This document shows, piece by piece, positions 23,801-37,035 of a stretch of DNA of 64,000 nt. The DNA is from Pseudorasbora parva (Eukaryota > Chordata > Actinopteri > Cypriniformes > Gobionidae): NCBI RefSeq assembly GCF_024679245.1, contig NC_090178.1:19677213-19741212 (forward strand), written 5' to 3'. A program made the position numbers and the translations under genes. The notes beneath the pieces are model-generated. The model had not been told where the DNA came from and ran no database searches. It saw nothing but the letters and a program-made list of their open reading frames with translations. Each line of letters starts with the position of its first letter. Within the stretch, counting starts at the first letter, position 1.

Positions 23801-23893
23801 ACTTCCCATCAACTGGTTAAGCCGTTCCTCTTGTGCTTTAACAGTCATCTTCGGCACTCGTTTAGAGGTCGCGTTCAATTCCTCTGTTTCCAT
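17900..23893 (-). CDS. gag-pol: BEL/Pao Gag-Pol polyprotein, single ORF
   Basis: The frame encodes about 1997 residues. I start at ATG 23893-23891 (METEELNATSKR); the upstream TTG is not a credible start. Order: coiled-coil, Lys/Glu-rich N-terminus with a leucine-containing helix near 170-220; gag domain of the DUF1759 type near 330-480 (PVFSGDPLEFTFFIRAFE); Cys/His knuckles near 575-640 (CLYCNKEHGLDVC, CYGCLLPGHMSKGC); aspartic protease of the DUF1758 type, with DPGS instead of DTGS (D700); RT with FYVDD (Y1118, D1120, D1121); RNase H near 1300-1420 (HHFADASELGYG); integrase zinc finger near 1590-1650; integrase core D1706, D1768, E1818; C-terminal DUF5641-type domain (RRRWRQVQYMADLFWKRW). 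All catalytic residues are present with no stop or frameshift. Gag and Pol share one frame, so their ratio must be set without frameshifting. Confidence 0.95.
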   Translation of the reverse strand: METEELNATSKRVPKMTVKAQEERLNQLMGSRRAKLGHLTRQMREIETLLEDSGNVDTVNECINGEFAQSFIAFQDINNETRELMSVDEAYLDQIHWFEPKSQAFKHFVDKVKDWIERVNLQSKEAEQCDAEVECTDSASMVISSSQLPLFQKKSGSQVASGVSSTASSRLKIEAERAELLARANTLKQKQDLEREEAELKAKKENLELQTAIAAAEAKLKVFSMYEPSRSVSDASGSAARAATTKENLKATSDKAVRPKTFFRELAPDTDDVPRVSDVQQDFAKSQPPRTDVSIPSHVETGSLFNIMQRQNDIAEIFIKQQSLSTLPPMDIPVFSGDPLEFTFFIRAFEHGVENKTTNNRDRLYFLEQFTTGQPKVLVRSCQQMLSEKGYNEAKRLLYQHFGNEYTIATAYTEKALNWPDLKPEDNKALTDFALFLTGCRNTVDSVEYVEEMDSPSNMRAIVTKLPFKLREKWRVVACELQERTGLRARFSDLVSFVDKQARIVSHPLFGNIQDNKMGKDNLRFKPNKSSNLQVKERKTTFATSVTPVPELNKQRIMVKEGAKARHGTHCLYCNKEHGLDVCNALKHKPHKEKLDFLKAKGLCYGCLLPGHMSKGCVQRLVCQKCSLKHPTILHLPEKPALPGSQNGDSSTTVTESCTTTSETCGCTGAGGFVCSLAIVPVRVKSQKSNHEVTTYAFLDPGSSATFCTEQLMKELKLTGRKTNILLRTMGQERSVSTHVFTELEVSGLNENSFVGLPQVFSQKEIPVKRENIPQQKDVKKWKYLEEVHLPQINSGIGLLIGTNVPKILEPWKVINSRGNGPYAVKTILGWIVNGPLERENIQTDRSTGWPQVMANRISVVSLENLIQQQMSYDFPECKQAENLEMSIEDRQFMESVSQSVELVDGHYCIGLPLRKNDVVFPNNYVVASLRAQFLKRKFKRNSAFHNDYCSFMDDMLVKGHAEKIPACETEGNSGRIWYIPHHGVYHPQKHKLRVVFDCAATYQGKSLNSQLLQGPNLNSSLIGVLTRFRHEPIALAADVEGMFHQVRVPDKDKDLLRFLWWPKGDTAQEMEEYRMTVHLFGATSSPSCAIYALQRCAKDNSAHHRSEVTQTVLRNFYVDDCLTSVATEQQGIALLHELREVCASGGFNLTKWMSNSRTVLASISEDSKAKTVKDLDLEKEKLPLERALGVQWCVETDTLQFKVTLQEKPLTRRGILSMVSSIYDPLGILSPVILPAKQILQELCRTKHEWDDSIPEPLRHQWNLWLASLQNLNDFQVERCMKPLDFGEVTSAQLHHFADASELGYGTVSYLLMENCRGDQHCAFVMGKARVAPVKSVTVPRLELTAATMASRMDNMLISELDLILQESVFWTDSTSVLKYLNNESTRFRTFVANRVTAIRELSKVSQWRYVKSSDNPADIASRGVTVDAFLKANSWLTGPSFLTKPESEWPKMPNHTLKITGNDLEVKEVSVNAVCADNYDYTSQFFSHYSEWYRLRRAIAWFLKLKTILKALVEKRKELSHSLRVNSDLEMEMETFKASLSGGTLTVSDVEKAEKEIIRYSQTVMFPGEIKTLQQGKNVKRSSPLYRLSPVLQDKILRVGGRLSRSAMPEESKHPAILAKDHHVAHLILRSIHVDVGHSGRNHMLSKLREKYWIPKSQTAIRKILSQCTVCKRQHGITSTQYMADLPRDRLLPDEPPFTNVGIDYFGPFEIKRGRTLIKRYGVIFTCLTLRAVHVEIASSLDTDSCIHALRRFISRRGQVQTIRSDNGTNFIGAERELRTAIQSLNNDRIQTTLLAKGVQWIFNPPTASHHGGVWERQIRTVRKILNSTVKQQSLDEESLQTLLCEVEAIINSRPITKVSNDPNDLEALTPNHLLLLKVKPSMPPGVFDEKDLYSRRRWRQVQYMADLFWKRWIKEYLPDLQERQKWQSLKKNLKPGDIVLVADNSAPRNSWVMGRVLQTFTDNKGLVRQAQVKTNTSTLLRPVTKLCLLLEADL

Positions 23894-24266
23894 AGTAATC
23901 AATGTTCGTGTTCAAAGCGCGCATTGCATTCATCACGAAAGCAGATGAGATCGCCCTCTTGCGACATTGTTTGACGGAGCGCACATGGCGAGTCCATGAC
24001 GCAGCACAATTCAACCATATCCAAAGTCCAATAATATCCCTAAACGTCCAAACTATTGCCAAAGTTCACCAAAGTCCGATCAGCCAAATCCGTTGTGTGT
24101 GTAATCCCAAATGCCATCGGAGAATCTCAGCCGCGATGGTGCATTAAATCCAAGTATAGTCCGATGATGGTCTCTGATGATGCGCGAATCACTCGACAAT
24201 CCTCTTGTTAAAAACAAAAATATTGCTCATCCAATTCGGACGAAAAGAGAAGTTTTCTTACTTATA
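23894..24266 (-). promoter_or_regulatory. BEL 5' leader
   Basis: This is the untranslated leader between the 5' LTR and the ORF. A primer-binding site must lie near 24266-24220. TTGGATGAGC about 30 bases inside is a possible TGG start, but it is further from the LTR than normal, so I leave it open. Several short frames are present and none is convincing. Confidence 0.6.
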
Positions 24267-24761
24267 TGTTGATGCAAAGTCCTTAACTTTACTTGTACTA
24301 TAGTGGCTGAAAAAGATGGGTTCTTCTTACTCGTCAAAAGGTCAGTCAGAATCCGTAAACCAGTGGGAGTTTAATAATCAAACACAAAAAATACAAAAAT
24401 GTACAAATCCTATTGTTTCCTGTATCCTATGACACTTGTCAAACCCTATCTTGTATTACCTTAAACGTTTAAACACAAGATTTATCCATAATTGACAAGA
24501 TCGACGAGACGGTAAGAAAACTGTTTCTCCCTTCTTTCTTCCTAAACTCAATCTTCTGCGCACGCGAAGTGGGCATAAACCATTAAAGAAACAGAACAAA
24601 ATTATACATTATAAACATAGGAAATAATATTGAAATATATAAACCACAGGAAATATCAGAATTGCTTCTCAAAGAACGTTACATAATACTTTCAGTTATT
24701 AATGGCAAAAAATCTGCAATAATAATATAAACTTTATTGCTATGTTAAATTGGCTCTTACA
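24267..24761 (-). repeat. 5' LTR of the BEL element
   Basis: This is the direct repeat partner of 17224-17718, followed on the right by the CGCAT duplication. It should carry the promoter for minus-strand transcription; no clear TATA box was singled out. Confidence 0.94.
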
Positions 24762-24766
24762 CGCAT

Positions 24767-25989
24767 AGATAAAGGAACGTAAATGTAACGTAATGTGGCA
24801 GTACCTGTTTGGCTATTTAAAGCATTGCAAGTTAACCTGGTCCTGTGATTCAATGTGGCAGCTCAGAGGAGACGAAAATGAGAGGTTTTGTTTTCATGGA
24901 TTAGATTGTCAGGCCTTATAAAGAAAGATATGCTCGGAGCTCCAGTAACATGGGACCAAGCTCTCAAATGTGCTTTTGATGAAGACAAATGGTGGAAAGG
25001 CTCATTTAACCATCAGCATATAAAATAAGGCTCATTTTCGTGTGCAGTGTGGAGAAACATACATATTCAGTAAGTAACTGATAAATATTCAAAATCGCCC
25101 CAAAGTCTGCATGTGATTGGCTCATTATATTGTACAGTGTGCAGTATACATATTATCATCATTCTGGAGAATAAACAAAAGGAGTTAGAAATACTGGCAA
25201 TGAAACAATGAGATACAAAAAAAGAAAGAAAAAAACAATTACTGAGGATTGATGCTCTATAATGTATGAAATCAGTCGTATTGATTTTTCTATGTCAACC
25301 CTGGTTTAGTCTGTTAACAATCTTCACTGTCAAGAGGCGGAAAATAGGGTTCAGTTCTGTTTAAACTGGAACACTGGCACAGTTTTCTTATATGATTGTG
25401 TTTCACTCAAATCATTTGATCTGAGAAAAAAACTTTTTGAGGGTTTTAGATAGTGACAATTTCTAGATGAGTTTAGTAATGTAAAAGAAATGTGAGCCTT
25501 TAATGACAAACTCGATTAACTGGTATAACCAAATACATACTGTTTTTGATATATTGCATTTAAGATAATAGCCCACACCTGGTCCATGTTGTGAAAATAA
25601 AAATTAGGCTGAGGGATAGCACCAACACCATTAATGAACATATAGTGCTACAGCAAAATAAATCATAATTTACCCAAGGTGTCCGTGTATCAACATAATG
25701 CCAAGAAAGTGTATCTTTTTAAGGAGTTGTCCTCGTGGTACAGTTTCTCCTCTGCATGCAAAAACAAACATATTTTGTCATGCCCAGTTTTGTCCAATTT
25801 ATAAGTTAGAGACTCTTATGAGCATGTTCTTTTAATGACTTTGTGGCAAGCAGGGAGGGGCAGAGAGGCTGGTTTAAGTCCCTCAGAGGAGATCCAGAAG
25901 GATAAAAGGAGGAGTGATGATAGTGAATGTCGAGAGAGGACATTTTAGTGTTTTATGCTGCAGTTTTCTGTGAGGGGCTAAAAGTGTTT
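24767..25989. other. Anonymous non-coding interval
   Basis: AT-rich sequence without recognised genes or repeats. No ORF of note. Confidence 0.5.
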
Positions 25990-26598
25990 ATTATTGTTAT
26001 TAAAACCTGTCCTGGCTACTCCAAGCTTTATAATTGTAGTGAATGGTTCTCAAAACTTGAATCCCAAAAAAGTGCATCCATCCATTGTAAAAGTAACCCA
26101 CACGGCTCCGGGGGTTAATGAAGGCCTTCTGAAGTGAAGAGATGCGTTTTGTAAGAAAATATCCATATTTTAAACTTTATAATTAGGTAAGTCAAATGTA
26201 AGTCAAATGTCCAGAACACCTTCCATCTTCAACTTACACGCAGTTACGTCCTAGTCATATGTCGCGTCATTTGCTCTTTTTCCATAAGTTAAATACGGAA
26301 GGCAGTCGGCTAGAAACTAGATCTTTTATAACATGTTAAAAATGGACATTTTTTTACACTAACACACTAACTTCACTTCAGAAGACCTTTATTAACCCCC
26401 CAAAGCCGTGTGGATTACTTATAATGGACAGATACACTTTTTGGGGCTTAACATTTTGGGCTCCCATTCACAGCCATTTTAATGCTTGGATAAGCCAGGG
26501 CTTTTTTTATAGATTGTATAGTACTACCATAAACACCATGGCTTGAGGGTGAGTAATTCATGGGGTAATTTTCAGTTTTGGGTGAACTATCCCTTTAA
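25990..26598. mobile_element. Foldback/TTAA-type DNA transposon fragment
   Basis: Arms at 26081-26139 and 26371-26430 are imperfect inverted repeats (TTCTGAAGTGAAG against CTTCACTTCAGAAG; CACGGCT against AGCCGTG). The right end, GGGTGAACTATCCCTTTAA, is the terminus also seen at 59480, 37769 and 55318. The matching left TTAA end was not found, so the copy is truncated or divergent. Confidence 0.6.
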
Positions 26599-29500
26599 CG
26601 TTGGTTCCCACCTCCCACCTCCTTCTTCCTTTTTTTTTAAACATTGTTACAGACTTGTTCAAAAAGACTCATGCCTTTACATGTAGTTACAGGATTTTAC
26701 GGGTTTGAACAATCATTGAATCCGTCAAACCGGTTATACTTAATATGAATTACTTATTTAACCACAAATTTATTCTTGGGCTGTATTAAAACAAGGTAAT
26801 CGACAAAATTATTATTATGTTGCTGCATACCGCCTTGCACGCCATCCTTTCATTCATAGTGGTGCACTTTTGTTCCTCAATAAAAGGCCAAACTCGACAT
26901 CCAAATCAGCTGAATAATTTAAAGTTGCAACATGCAGTCTATTGTAAACAGTGTTATTAAAAGCGCATTAAGGCGTGACAGAGATACTGTTCCCTAGTTG
27001 TTCCACCTGTTCCACAGGTTCTCTTCTCCTGTGCCAGCGTTCCGTATTCTGTTGGCTTCAGATATGCACCTAAATCGTCAAATAGCCTAAACCCAATTAT
27101 GTTAAAATGCTGTTTCAGTAAGTATCCTCATGGAAACAGTCGATTATGTCTAATGTGACTGTAAACACTGAAAAAGTGTGCATGTAGTGTATTGGGTCTG
27201 TGTGTTAAAGTGACAACAGCTTAATAAATCTGCTGAAGTCATTGTTAATCAAACAACAAAAGACTAAGATGAAATCAATCACTCCTCTTGAATGGATAAA
27301 CTGTAGTTTTAATTAGGATTAGTCTATATATTTAATGTATACAGAATTTTACATTTGATTACTTTATTTGATTTCTGTTGTAGGCTATTATCTGAAAACC
27401 ACTGTTAATATATCTTCCTGAAAAACCAAAAGCATTATTTATTTATTTATTCTGTTGTATTTTTTGTCAGTTGGTGAAGTTTCACTGCACGTTTAAAATT
27501 ACTAATATCATGAAATAAGATTTTAATCAAATCACCCACCTATAATCATGATTTCAATATTGAGCAAAATAATCATGATTATGATTTTTGCCATAATCGA
27601 GCAGCACTAAGCTAGTGACCTCGAATTGCAGTACTGAATGATTTTGAAACTTAAAATCACTTACCAGTTGTTTAATTGTATTTATTTAATTATTATTTAA
27701 TGTACCTAATTACATGTATTTCATATAAACAATATAATCCATTGAACTGACATTGTACAATCCATTGTACACCTATCCCTCACAACATTATTACATTTTT
27801 TACAAATGAAAACAAAGTGTCTATCTTGAAAAGGGTTATCAGCTTCAAATAAAGCACCTCTTTCCAAAAACAAAGCAAATGCAGTTTTATCAAATGCAGG
27901 CAGTTTAACAGTTTGGATTCAGTACTCGCCCAGAATTTCTAATGCGTGTGAAATGCCAACAGGGGGCATTTTCATGGCAGTACCCATGAACTGGTCCTCT
28001 GCACTGGCACAGTGTTTGCTGACTACACTAACTCTCGCGCTGTGGGCCAGATGGCAACACATGTTTGCAGAATACCGCAATCATGTTGTTTGGTCACAGT
28101 GGCCATGGAGACATGCAGACCACCAGCTGGTAATCAACCAGATGCCCAATCACATCATGGAATAATGGTGAGATGTTGGGAATTAGCGTACAGCTCTGAT
28201 GATTACATTGTGTTTGTTTAGCAAGTAGTGTACTGACAAAGTTGATTCTTGGTGTCCCCCTTTTTTGTAATGCATTAGGGGTGTAGTTAACTATATCCAA
28301 ACAGTTTGTTTAAACTGGATTTCCTGTGGCCTTTGTCTTGATTAACACCGTCACATAAGGTTTGTGAGGCTCGTCCAAACTCTGCAAGCCATCTCTCGAT
28401 CCATCATTTCTCCCAACACCTGTTCGTTGTTCCTCCATGTTCATGATAAATCTTTCTGTCTTTCTTGCTCTCTGCTGCTCATCCATCCATCTTTCCGTTT
28501 CTGCTCCCTCACTCGCGTTCCCCATGCTGGGTCAGGTCTGAGAGGTCTGAGTGTGCGGTTGTTAGCTGATGCCCTTTGCATAGCAGCGGGGTTCTGGCCC
28601 ATCTGCCCGTTTCAGCTCTTTTACCCCTTCTACTGTCAGAAAGCAATGCGCTCCAGATGCAACTGCTGTGACTGCTGAGCCCTCTGAGCCAAAATGGCTG
28701 CCAAGGCTCAGAGCCCTTGGTGGAAGTCGATTCAGAAAATGATCCAAGACCAGATTACTCTATGCAAACTCCAAACCTACAGATGCGCAAAACGGATCTA
28801 ACCCAACGGAGAAGGTGGGATTGTCTTCATTTGGATGTGGAAGCTGTGACAACTTTGGCAGTTGTGCGAGGATACTACGATTATAAATCATGTTCTTTGA
28901 GGTTAGAGACTGAAAAAGTATACATTTTTGTCTCCGATTTTTGAAATGCAACAATGACATATGATGACAGGATATCCTGGGGTTTGTTTTCTATTGCTGC
29001 GCTAGCACCTGATGCCTAAATGCCATGTGCTTCCAAGCCTGGATCTTTAAAGCATACCAATTTATAAGGGAGAGCAGGGATTTTAGTGTGTGTGCGTGTC
29101 ATCGTCCAGTATGAGCTTGGAAAAGCAGCAGTGTAATTGCTCCATCCACTTGAGTACATGCGAGATGACACATAAGCTCCGATGATTAAAAGATAAAATT
29201 TCAAAGACAACTGTTTCCCGCTCAGGCAGCTTTTAACTGCAGGTGCCAGTGAACTCATCTGAGCCAAATGTCCTTCCTTTTTACTCTCTCCATTCCAGCA
29301 AAATCCACTGCCAAGAATAGACATAAAACACCCATCTTATTTACCCAGCTATATTTACATCCTGGAGGCAAGTCCATATTATTACAATGCACGGTTGATG
29401 GTATACAATAAGCAGCATCGTTCCACCTCCTCAAATTGAAAGTTTTAAGTCATGCATAAATCTTTGAAAGTCACTTGTAAAAATGAATAAGTATTTATAA

Positions 29501-29659
29501 ATCAACTTGCCCATGACCCTTCCAATTTCTCTTTTCCACATTACCATCTGTCTTTTTCTTACTGGAAGCATTTTTTTGCCTGAGAAATAAAGGAGGGTAA
29601 AAGGATATCTTACATTTATCTTACTTCACACATCTGTTTTATTTCAGAATAATTTTATA
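26599..29659. other. Anonymous interval with a hAT-like remnant at ~27520-27610
   Basis: AATCATGATTATGATTTTTG then CCATAATCGAGCAGC near 27570-27605 resembles the right end of a common fish hAT-type repeat. Elsewhere the ORFs (up to 104 codons, 28364-28678) have no recognisable domain and unremarkable composition. I see no gene. Confidence 0.45.
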
Positions 29660-30388
29660 CACTCACCTAAAGGATTATTAGGAACACCTGTTCAATTTCT
29701 CATTAATGCAATAATCTAATCAACCAATCACATGGCAGTTGCTTCAATGCATTTAGGGGTGTGGCCCTGGTCAAGACAATCTCCTGAACTCCAAACTGAA
29801 TGTCAGAATGGGAGTCACTTGTTGAGGCTTTCACCCCAGAATTAGGTCCATAGAAACTTTCCAGGTCTGGAGTAGAACAACAAGTTCACCCATCTTATTG
29901 CCCATTGGACACCAACACTGATCTGTAATATAGAATATTGCACACATACACAGTCTCTCCCAGTTCTAACCAAAACATACTGATAACGTGCTTTCTCTCA
30001 GTGAGAGGTATAGACAATAGTACAGGCAATATGTATCTTGACTCCTTAGTGTTTCAGTAAAAGGAAATATAAAAAAGGAATAAAATATAATAAATTCAAT
30101 GAAAGACAAATCCATACTTCATATCTGGAAGCCAGGCTTCCATATCTGGAATATATGGCTTCCATATCTGGAAGTGAGCAAACACTGTTTCTGCACTCCT
30201 GACATGTTAGGGATGTGTGATGCCTAAAAAATCCAAACACACGACACCTGTTTAGTGACACATCACACATCTCTAGGCCAGATCCTCAGTCACTCCTCAG
30301 AGACCAAATACACTTTAGAAAGCATGAAACATAAAGCAAAACACAGTATTAGTATGGTGTTCCTAATAATACTTGGTGTAGGTGAGTG
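29660..30388 (+). mobile_element. Non-autonomous Tc1/mariner element
   Basis: The left end is CACTCACCTAAAGGATTATT with TA before it. The right end is the imperfect inverse, with GGTGTTCCTAATAAT at about 30358 and GGTGAGTG at 30381-30388. About 160 bp of the normal 5' region remain. The transposase is gone, replaced by unrelated sequence that includes mirrored CTTCCATATCTGGAAG blocks at about 30120-30175. The right TA is mutated to TC. Confidence 0.75.
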
Positions 30389-30409
30389 TCAATCGATATT
30401 ATAATTGCG

Positions 30410-30950
30410 CCTGTAGATCTCACTTGTGTCAATTGTGATTTTTTTTTTTTAAATCTCAGAATACTATATAATTGTGGCTATTTTACATAATTCGTAATTG
30501 AGGTTTTTTTTAATCTCACAATATCTTAAAATTATCACTATATCTCACTACTGTTTTTTTCATGACTCTGTTTGTACAAAATAGCCACTTTTCTATTTAT
30601 TTATTTTCTCAAAATTGTGACTTTATCTAACAATATAGCTATATATCCTATATATCACAATTGCGACCATTTATTGTAATTGCATCTTGATTTCTCACAT
30701 TGGCAACTTTGTATCTCACAATTGCATATTTCTTCAAAATTGTAACTTTTTATCTCACATATATTTTATATATCTAAGAACTTTCTACTTTCTAAGACTA
30801 TTTTCCATAGCTGCTACTTTATTTGTCCTAATTTTGACTTTATCTCTCATAATAGTTACTTTGTACATCACAATTGCAAGTTCATTTATCAAAATTGTGA
30901 CTGTCTCACAATATGACTTTCTTGTATTGAAGGTTATCTCATGATTTCCC
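30410..30950. repeat. Degenerate short-period repeat (ATCTCACAATTGTGAC-like)
   Basis: Units such as TATCTCACAATTGC and CAAAATTGTGACT recur roughly every 20-35 bp over about 540 bp, highly diverged. The 85-codon frame here is a by-product. Confidence 0.55.
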
Positions 30951-32619
30951 TTTTTTATTTTTACCTCTGAATTTCATAAATATTTAATCCCTGCTATGTC
31001 AGTTCACCCCATTCTTTTTCACATCACACACTCTTACCATAATGAGAGGTATAAGTCAATAGAGCTCTCCCCCAACAATCAGTGTGTTCGAACAATATAA
31101 AGAGCCCTGATATAATGAGACAGCGATTTTAATAATTCAGAGTATTTCCCTAGTGGGACACCTGGTTTGTTCGTTTAATTTCGTACACCTGACATTCATT
31201 CCACATTAACACTCTAGAATACTGTTGCCTGATTTCTGAGTTAAGCCAGTGCTGACAGCCGTTTAATTTGCCCTGGGAAAGCTCTTGGAGAAACCGTCTA
31301 TTAATTATAGGAATCAATCAGAGAGCTCTTGGCCAATTGGCCATGCCCAATCCAGACTGATGAGAGGACCGATCGATGGGTCCACAACGCTGCCTCCTTC
31401 AGACCCCATGAATCAGCACCTGTTTGAAAGCTGGAATAAAACATTAGGATGTTTTTCGTGAAGAAGACAGAGTGCTGGAGTGTACAGAAACAGTGACTAA
31501 CAGTCTGTTCTGTGAATGACTGTCTAAATGACATAAGGAAGACGAAACTTCCCAGATTTAAAACAAAGGATTTATAATACCAGATGGAAGCCCGTTGGCG
31601 GTACAGGAGGTTATCAGTAGGGCTGCTTTATAGGTTCCACTGCCTCTGAACTGATTTAACTCGTTCCCATGAGGCTGTGTGACTCTACTGGACAAAACCT
31701 CTCATTTCTATCAGTTTCCTTTTAAATTACATTACACATGAGGCTATGTTTTTGCTAATGAAGTTCATCTTTATTATTGAGAAATTTTGCTGTATGTTGA
31801 CCAGGAAGGACTCACAGTGTGTCCTCTCTATGCGGGTATTTTAAACATTGTTCTTGGTTTTTACATATATCTATGCAAGGAAGGTTTTTTCAAGGCCATT
31901 ATGCTAAGTCCCATAATGTAGGTCCCCTGTAGTATCCCAGGGTTAAGTGCCTTCCCCAAAGCTCAGCCAATGGTCAAACGAAGGGCAGGGACATTAAAAC
32001 AGGCACTCATTTTGAGTTAAGTCAGCATGATGGGATGCCCTGCAGGGAGTTTGAACCCACAACCTTCCTTTTACTGCTTTTGAAATGTTACCCACATTTA
32101 ACACATTTTTTCTACATGTACACGCTCGCATCTATTTATGCGTGCACGCTCTTCATTGAGTTCCCACTGCAAGGTTCTCAAATGTAGACAGTCACTTTTA
32201 CTGTCCAAGAAGAGAAAAACATATCAGAAAAAAACCTTACTGTTGCATAAAGGAGACCTGTTATACATTCTGAGTGTTCTCTAAGCCGTAAGGAGCTCTC
32301 ACTTTTATCACAGCATGTGGAGACTTTCATGGTGATGTCTTTTTAAAGCATTACAGGTGCTGCTATAGGCAGGATTGTAGAATTGCAGAAAAACATCAAA
32401 TTATGACATATAATGGAAAAGTGAAATGCATACTTTTCAGACATTTCCTAAACTTTGTCTGGTTTCTACAGACTTTAAAAGTCAGCGTGAATTGCTATAT
32501 GTAGCTCACTTCTATAATCTGACATGCAGCTGAATTAAACAGGATATTGAATAAGTAAAAAAAAAAAAGTTTTTTAAATCAGATCAAATGTAAGTTTGCT
32601 GAAATAATATCTAAATAGC

Positions 32620-32620
<1 letters not shown>
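30951..32620. other. Anonymous non-coding interval
   Basis: No gene, RNA or clear repeat found in about 1.7 kb. Confidence 0.45.

Positions 32621-32708
<88 letters not shown>
32621..32708. repeat. (GT)n microsatellite, ~88 bp
   Basis: Pure TG repeat. It abuts the first of two related units. Confidence 0.97.
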
Positions 32709-33560
<852 letters not shown>

Positions 33561-34178
33561 CAGAGTTTATGTGTGTGCATTCGTGATACCGGAACATGAA
33601 ACAGCAGGTATTTAACGTGACACCGTAACACTGTAACTGATGGTCATTTGCACTGATTATCCCATCATGATCTGAAGACACTCATGTGATGACAGAGGTG
33701 ATATCTGAAAAGCGAGTGTCACCATTGATTATAATTCAGCTCTAAAGACCGGTAGCGTAAGAGTCAAAGCACTGTCCCTCTCCCAGACCTGTCATTTAAA
33801 TAATGAGATGAGAGCGGTGGGCGTTGTGAAGTACAATTCCAAGGAAAGAACAGTCGCATATTCTTTGACCTTGACTGCAAACAACTAATGCATTCTGAGG
33901 ATAGAATGCATTTTTCACTTAAAACAATAATGTGATTCCATGTCATGCATCCTGAATGTCAGTCAGTATAATAATTCACTTCCACACCAAAAGATCTCAG
34001 CGCCCTTGATATTTTGACTGATGGGTGTCAGTGTGAGTCTCCATGTTAGTGGTAACTGATGATTTGATCATAAAGGTGTCAGCTAACAGGGACAGTTTAA
34101 GCACCACAAAACAACATAAAGGTACTGTGTGAATATTTTAGGCCCTATGTTTAATAACCATGAAATAGAAAATAGAAC

Positions 34179-34249
<71 letters not shown>

Positions 34250-34492
34250 CTGTGCTTATTACGAATGATTTATCCATGCTCATTTTTTTCCCATTTTTTT
34301 TTTTTTAATTGTGGTATGATCCACACGGAGATCTGATCTCACCATCTTCGAGTCAGTCTGAGATTACATGAAGAAACTGAGACAGACTAAATCCAGAAAA
34401 AGTGGAAGTGTGGCAACGTCTCAGACGCTTGAAGAAACCTACCTCCAAAACTACCTGAAAAATGATGTACAAGTGTACCTAGACAAAAGCTG
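33561..34492. other. Anonymous interval with (TA)n at 34181-34247
   Basis: One 66-bp TA tract; nothing else recognisable. Confidence 0.55.
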
Positions 34493-35100
34493 TTAAAGGT
34501 CCTGTTCTTCGCAATTCCATCTTTCAAACTTAGTGTGAAATGTTGCTGTTAGAGCATAAATAATACCTGTAAAATTATAAAGCTCAAAGTTCAATGCCAA
34601 GCGAGATATTTTATTTAACAGAAGTTCCCTTTCAAAGCCTACAGCGAACGGCCGGTTTGGACTACACCCCTGCACTTCCTTCAGGAATGAAGTAACTAGA
34701 ACCGTTTGTTGACTAACCCTCCGCCCACAAGAAAACGCAAAAAAGGGGGCGTGGTCTTGTTGCTCTCCCACGTGGAGAAGAGCGCGCATTCAGCGCTTGC
34801 ATCTCCCCTTTACGGTAAGAGGCGGGACTTTTCCGGGCAAAGTGCGCTAAGCTGCTGTCCAATCACAACACGGGAAGCGCTGGCCCAATCAGAATTCGTT
34901 ACGTGTTTCTGAAGGAGGGTCTTCATAGAACAAGGAAATCATCAAGCCGTTTTTAGGACAGAGGAAACAGCGCTGTACAGATAAGTAAATTGTGTAAAAA
35001 ATACTGTGTTTTTTACACACTAAACATGAACTCATGTTATATTGCACACTGTAAACATAATCAAAGCTTCGAAAAAACACACGAAGAACGGGACCTTTAA
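34493..35100. mobile_element. TTAA-flanked DNA transposon, copy B (uninterrupted)
   Basis: It is 608 bp, from TTAAAGGTCCTGTTCTTC to GAAGAACGGGACCTTTAA. It matches copy A (9523-11124) on both sides of the nested insertion, giving the pre-insertion structure. No transposase. Confidence 0.85.

Positions 35101-37035
<1,935 letters not shown>

Larger units (their letters stand above)
17224..24761 (-). mobile_element. Complete BEL/Pao LTR retrotransposon
   Basis: Two 495-bp direct LTRs (17224-17718, 24267-24761) bracket one long minus-strand ORF with BEL/Pao domain order. The 5-bp sequence CGCAT flanks both sides (17219-17223, 24762-24766), a clean target duplication of the length usual for this superfamily. 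The LTRs differ at one position only (17297 A against 24340 G). The element is very young and apparently intact, with no env. Confidence 0.96.

Noticed and set aside
28364..28678. 104-codon ORF as a host exon
   Set aside because: No domain, no convincing splice sites and competing frames on both strands; compatible with chance.
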